A stretch of 64,000 bases of DNA from Paenibacillus sp. sptzw28 (GTDB taxonomy: Bacteria > Bacillota > Bacilli > Paenibacillales > Paenibacillaceae): the NCBI RefSeq assembly GCF_019550795.1, contig NZ_CP080545.1:4312001-4376000 (forward strand), given 5' to 3'. Within the stretch, counting starts at the first letter, position 1. Each line of letters starts with the position of its first letter. The position numbers and the translations under genes are program-made. Under the pieces are notes generated by a model that worked only from the letters and a program-made list of their open reading frames with translations, did no database searches and had not been told where the DNA came from. This document shows, one piece after another, positions 60,927 to 64,000 of the stretch.

Positions 60927-62146
60927 GCTTCTTCTCCTCCTTCCAGGACCGAAACGGCCTGCGGCTCTTCTGAAGCCGGCGTCTCATCTTCCTCCGCGAC
61001 GAGCTCCAGAAATAGCCGCACCGTCTCGGCGTCCGGCTCTGCGCCGCCGGTTTGACGGGTATAAAACCTGCGGAACAGCTCCTCCGCCGGCAGCTGGTCG
61101 CGCGAGCGGCCGTCTTCATCCGCAGAAGCTTCCGTTTCCGGGTAGACCGGCCGAATATGAACAATGCCGCTGTGCAGACGACGAAGCTGCTGGACGTGCA
61201 ACATTGTCATCGTCTCGGTCATCCATACATCCAAATCAATCCATGAGCGGGAATCGCGGCCGTCCTCCAACCAGCCGTAAACCTCGGACAAGCCTCCCTT
61301 GGCTGTCCACTTGACAAGCGGCCTGCCGCAGCTGAGCAGCAGCTCCTTCGGCTGGACAGGCTTACCGGGTTCCGCATCAAATACAATAACCGATTTCGAC
61401 TGGCCCGCTTCCGAGAAGCTGTATGCCAGCGGAGAACCGCTGTAACGCATCCGTTCGTCACCGTGGACGCGCTGAGGCCTGTGCAAGTGGCCCAGCGCTA
61501 CATAATCGGCGCCGATGCGAAGCGCAGATGGATCAACGGTATAAGCCCCGCCGATCTGAATCGGCCGTTCGGAATCGGTCTCCAGTCCGCCCAATACATA
61601 AATATGGCTCATCGCCAAATTGACCGAATCAGGACCGAACGATTCGCCCAGTCTCGTCATGAGCCTGCCAACCCGTTCGGAATATGCGGTGCGAAGGATC
61701 GCTTCGTCCGTCTCCTCGCTTAACAGCTCCCTCAGCCGCGACTCCGACGGATACGGCAGCGCGGCAATGACCGCCCTTTCGCCGGTACGTACTACATCGA
61801 CCGTAACCGGCTGATCCGTCGGCATGCCCACGAGCCGGATGCCGCTGCGCATCGCAAGAGGTGCGGATGCGGCAACGCGTTCGGGGTGGTCATGATTCCC
61901 CGCGATGACCGCCACTGTTCGTTTGCCTCCATCGGCCAGACGAGACAGCGCCTCATAGAACAGCTGCTCCGCTGCGGCAGGCGGGTTGACAGAGTCGTAC
62001 ACGTCGCCGGCAAGAAGAACGAGATCGATTGATTCCTCTCTCACGATCCCCGCCAGCTCGTCTACGAACGCCGCTTGCTCCTCCAGACGGCTGCGCCCCT
62101 CCAGCGAGCGTCCGAAATGCCAATCGGCCGTATGCAGTATGCGCAT
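60923..62146 (-). CDS. sbcD: Exonuclease subunit SbcD
   Basis: A 407-residue metallophosphoesterase nuclease. ILHTADWHFGRSLEG is the first metal motif, AGDVYD the second, AGNHDHPERV the third, and ALGHLHRPQR the fourth. The C-terminal part contacts SbcC. AAAGGAAGGGG precedes the ATG by about ten bases. It follows addA by 28 bases, the conserved Bacillus order. Confidence 0.97.
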   Translation of the reverse strand: MRILHTADWHFGRSLEGRSRLEEQAAFVDELAGIVREESIDLVLLAGDVYDSVNPPAAAEQLFYEALSRLADGGKRTVAVIAGNHDHPERVAASAPLAMRSGIRLVGMPTDQPVTVDVVRTGERAVIAALPYPSESRLRELLSEETDEAILRTAYSERVGRLMTRLGESFGPDSVNLAMSHIYVLGGLETDSERPIQIGGAYTVDPSALRIGADYVALGHLHRPQRVHGDERMRYSGSPLAYSFSEAGQSKSVIVFDAEPGKPVQPKELLLSCGRPLVKWTAKGGLSEVYGWLEDGRDSRSWIDLDVWMTETMTMLHVQQLRRLHSGIVHIRPVYPETEASADEDGRSRDQLPAEELFRRFYTRQTGGAEPDAETVRLFLELVAEEDETPASEEPQAVSVLEGGEEA

Positions 62147-62174
62147 GATAACTTGCCCCTTCCTTTAACTGTAG

Positions 62175-64000
62175 CTAGAACAATTTCACCGCTTGTCCGC
62201 CGTCGAAGAAGAAGACATAGCAATCATCGACTTTTCGGCCCAAAATACGTTCAACCGCCTCCGCATAAAGCGACAGCTGAAAGCGGTGGCGGTCCGCCGC
62301 TTTATCCCACTGTTTCATATAAATCTTGTCCGTCTTGTAATCAAGCAGCACAAGGCCTTCCGCATCCTGAAACAGGCAATCAATGACGCCTTGAATCAGA
62401 ATCGGCTCTGCACCAAGCATCCCGGATTTGTCCGGGTAGACACGGTCTGCCTGAAACGTACAGCTGAACGGCACCTCACGCCTAACCCATTCCGCTTGCA
62501 GCAGACGCTTCCCGACCGGTTCCGCGAAGAAGACGGCGACGGCGGCTGCATCAACCGCAGCAGCCTGCCGGGCCGAGAGCATGCTTCTCTGCTGAAGTCC
62601 GGCGACGGTATCGCGCACCAGCTGTTCATCAACAGGTCCGCCAAGGGGAATATGCTGCATGACCAGGTGGCTTACCGTACCTCGCTCGGCTGCCGTAAGC
62701 GTCCGTTCCTCCATAAATTTGGGGCGGCGCAGCCGGAATGTATATTCCCCGCCAGCCGAATTAGCCGATGCCGCAAAAGACGACCCCTTACCGGCGGATA
62801 ACTTCCCACTTGTTTTGGGAAGGTCCACTGAATTGACGCTATCTTCCACCTGCACTTCCGCACCATCAAAACTAACCACTACTTCGCTATGCCTGATCCA
62901 CAGCTCCTCTAAGCCTTCTTTTGGATCCGTTCCATCAACTTCAGCCGCTGCTTTGAAGACTCCAAACATATTCTCGGCTTGGTCATCAGCTGTTCCTTCT
63001 GCTCTGTCTGCCGCTCTGTCTGCCGTTCTGTCTGCCGCTCTGTATTCCACCCGATCTTCTACTCTTTCGTCAGGTTTTTCGTCAGCTCTTTCGTCAGCTC
63101 TCTCTGCCGCCCTGTCTTCCGCTGTTTCTTCGTCATCCGTTTCCGCCTTAGCCTCGGCCTCTGTCTGCACGGGCAGCAACAGTAACGCCGCATCCTCGTC
63201 AGCGATTGCCTCAGCCTGCAGCCGCTTCATTTCGGTTACAGACGTTTTCGCGGCAAGCGTAGTCGAAGCGATGTGCGGGTAACGCCACGATAGACGCCTG
63301 CCGATTTCTTCAGCAGCCTCGGGTGATTCCGGGAGCGGTACAAGCGCATGAACGGCCTGGAGCCGCTGCGTGAATTCGGCTTCAGCCGCTTCGTCAATCT
63401 GGGCCGCGGCGGCCGCTTCGACTCCCAGCACTTCTGCAGGCACAACGCCGGTTTTCCAGGTCACTCTCCCGATCAGCGGCCTTCCGGGTACAGACGAATT
63501 TGCCGCCTCAGTGTTCTGCATGCCCCCGAGCCCAACCAACAAATGAGGAAAGGCCCCCGTTTGACCGTCAATTCCGGCCGACCCGCCAATCGCGGCACTT
63601 TCTCCGTCTTCTGGTACGGCGCCACCATCAACTGCCGAACCTAATACGTCTTCCGCCTCTACACTTATACCGGCTTCAACTGCAATCGGTAGACCTTCCC
63701 CCATGGCGAGAGGCCCCAGCCAATCGATAAACCGTTTCGCCTGGGCGAGACGGTAATCCGGAATTTGCCGGTTTGCATCCAGCGAGGAGCTCCAGCGCTG
63801 GAGCTGCTTGGCCGCGTCGGCAACGGTTCCGACGAGAAACATTTTTTCTTTCGGACGCGTGAGCGCCACGTACAGAATGCGCATCTCCTCCGCAAGCGTC
63901 TCCATGCGCATTCTCTCCCGCACCGCCAGGTACGGAAGCGTCGGATAGCTCACCCTAAGCTCCGTATCGACAAACCGCGGACCGAAGCCGAGCTGTTTAT
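62175..64000 (-). CDS. addA: ATP-dependent helicase/nuclease AddA, C-terminal 608 residues (cut by window edge)
   Basis: The 3' part of addA; the frame stays open to the right edge, so the start lies beyond. Helicase motif VI is ILYVALTRPKEKMFLVG; the C-terminal RecB-type nuclease shows IQGVIDCLFQD, LLDYKTDKI and FQLSLYAEAVE. The linker (residues coded at about 62980-63170) carries an unusual acidic/basic stretch with repeated Ala-Asp-Arg units, absent from typical AddA. With AddB it repairs double-strand breaks. sbcD and sbcC follow in the same direction. Confidence 0.93.
   Translation of the reverse strand, partial: KQLGFGPRFVDTELRVSYPTLPYLAVRERMRMETLAEEMRILYVALTRPKEKMFLVGTVADAAKQLQRWSSSLDANRQIPDYRLAQAKRFIDWLGPLAMGEGLPIAVEAGISVEAEDVLGSAVDGGAVPEDGESAAIGGSAGIDGQTGAFPHLLVGLGGMQNTEAANSSVPGRPLIGRVTWKTGVVPAEVLGVEAAAAAQIDEAAEAEFTQRLQAVHALVPLPESPEAAEEIGRRLSWRYPHIASTTLAAKTSVTEMKRLQAEAIADEDAALLLLPVQTEAEAKAETDDEETAEDRAAERADERADEKPDERVEDRVEYRAADRTADRAADRAEGTADDQAENMFGVFKAAAEVDGTDPKEGLEELWIRHSEVVVSFDGAEVQVEDSVNSVDLPKTSGKLSAGKGSSFAASANSAGGEYTFRLRRPKFMEERTLTAAERGTVSHLVMQHIPLGGPVDEQLVRDTVAGLQQRSMLSARQAAAVDAAAVAVFFAEPVGKRLLQAEWVRREVPFSCTFQADRVYPDKSGMLGAEPILIQGVIDCLFQDAEGLVLLDYKTDKIYMKQWDKAADRHRFQLSLYAEAVERILGRKVDDCYVFFFDGGQAVKLF
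63002..63109. repeat. Two adjacent period-12 repeat tracts inside addA
   Basis: CTCTGTCTGCCG repeats from 63002 to 63043 (about 3.5 copies) and CTCTTTCGTCAG-type units from 63062 to 63109 (about four). Translated on the minus strand they give runs of Ala-Asp-Arg and Asp-Glu-Arg/Lys-type residues. The period is four codons, so copy-number change keeps the frame. Confidence 0.85.

Noticed and set aside
1..64000. CRISPR arrays, prophage, insertion sequences, rRNA and tRNA genes
   Set aside because: No regular spaced repeats, transposase, integrase, or tRNA/rRNA signature was found on either strand; the gene order is that of core chromosome.

Overview
This 64 kb window is core chromosome of a Gram-positive, endospore-forming member of the Bacillales, most likely Paenibacillus or a close relative in Paenibacillaceae. 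The evidence is conserved gene order (yqeZ-floA, yqfC-yqfD-phoH-yqfF-ybeY-dgkA-cdd-era-yqzL-recO-glyQ-glyS-ppsR-yqxD-dnaG-rpoD-trmK-nif3; typA-ylaH-ylaJ-ylaK-ylaL; addA-sbcD-sbcC; a bshC/mraZ neighbourhood), sporulation genes (rsfA, yqfC, yqfD, a YhcN/YlaJ lipoprotein), strong Shine-Dalgarno sites, frequent GTG/TTG starts, and glyQ/glyS controlled by a T-box. I see no insertion sequence, prophage, CRISPR array, tRNA or rRNA operon.

Layout, left to right (most genes are on the minus strand). 1-8 kb: mraZ with its direct-repeat operator, a small sigma-region-2-like gene behind an ECF-type promoter, a DUF4349 lipoprotein, bshC-ahcY, panE-DUF3397, rsfA and DUF2626. 8-18.4 kb: a MidA-type methyltransferase, a secreted coiled-coil protein, an orphan solute-binding protein, the ylaK/ylaJ/ylaL/ylaH group, an LCP cell-wall ligase and typA. 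18.4-27.1 kb: two divergent TerC-family genes, the nifZ-type desulfurase with thiI, a lytic transglycosylase, small DUF1540 and YpuI genes, and a secreted subtilisin-like protease with a long N-terminal region. 27.2-38.4 kb: RNase P RNA, then the macromolecular-synthesis group nif3, trmK, rpoD, dnaG, yqxD, ppsR, glyS, glyQ and the T-box. 38.4-50.8 kb: recO to yqfC, then the floA operon behind a sigma-W-like promoter, yqeY and rpsU. 50.8-64 kb: a HIT protein, a TetR-like regulator in one uninterrupted frame with a flavoprotein, rpiA, an M3 peptidase, and sbcC-sbcD-addA, with addA cut by the right edge.

Functional themes are translation and RNA processing (rnpB, trmK, thiI, glyQS, rpsU, ybeY, era, typA), replication and repair (dnaG, recO, addA, sbcCD), cell-envelope work (LCP, dgkA, lytic transglycosylase, floA/yqeZ), thiol and methyl-cycle metabolism (bshC, ahcY, nifZ-type desulfurase) and sporulation.

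The region is largely ordinary core genome. Points worth a second look are the TetR-flavoprotein open frame with an internal start, the class A-like RNase P RNA, the orphan sigma-2-like gene at the mraZ locus, the MraZ operator, hairpins that involve ribosome binding sites, and period-12 coding repeats inside addA. Coordinates of starts were refined by ribosome binding site and family N-termini, so several differ from the longest open frame.
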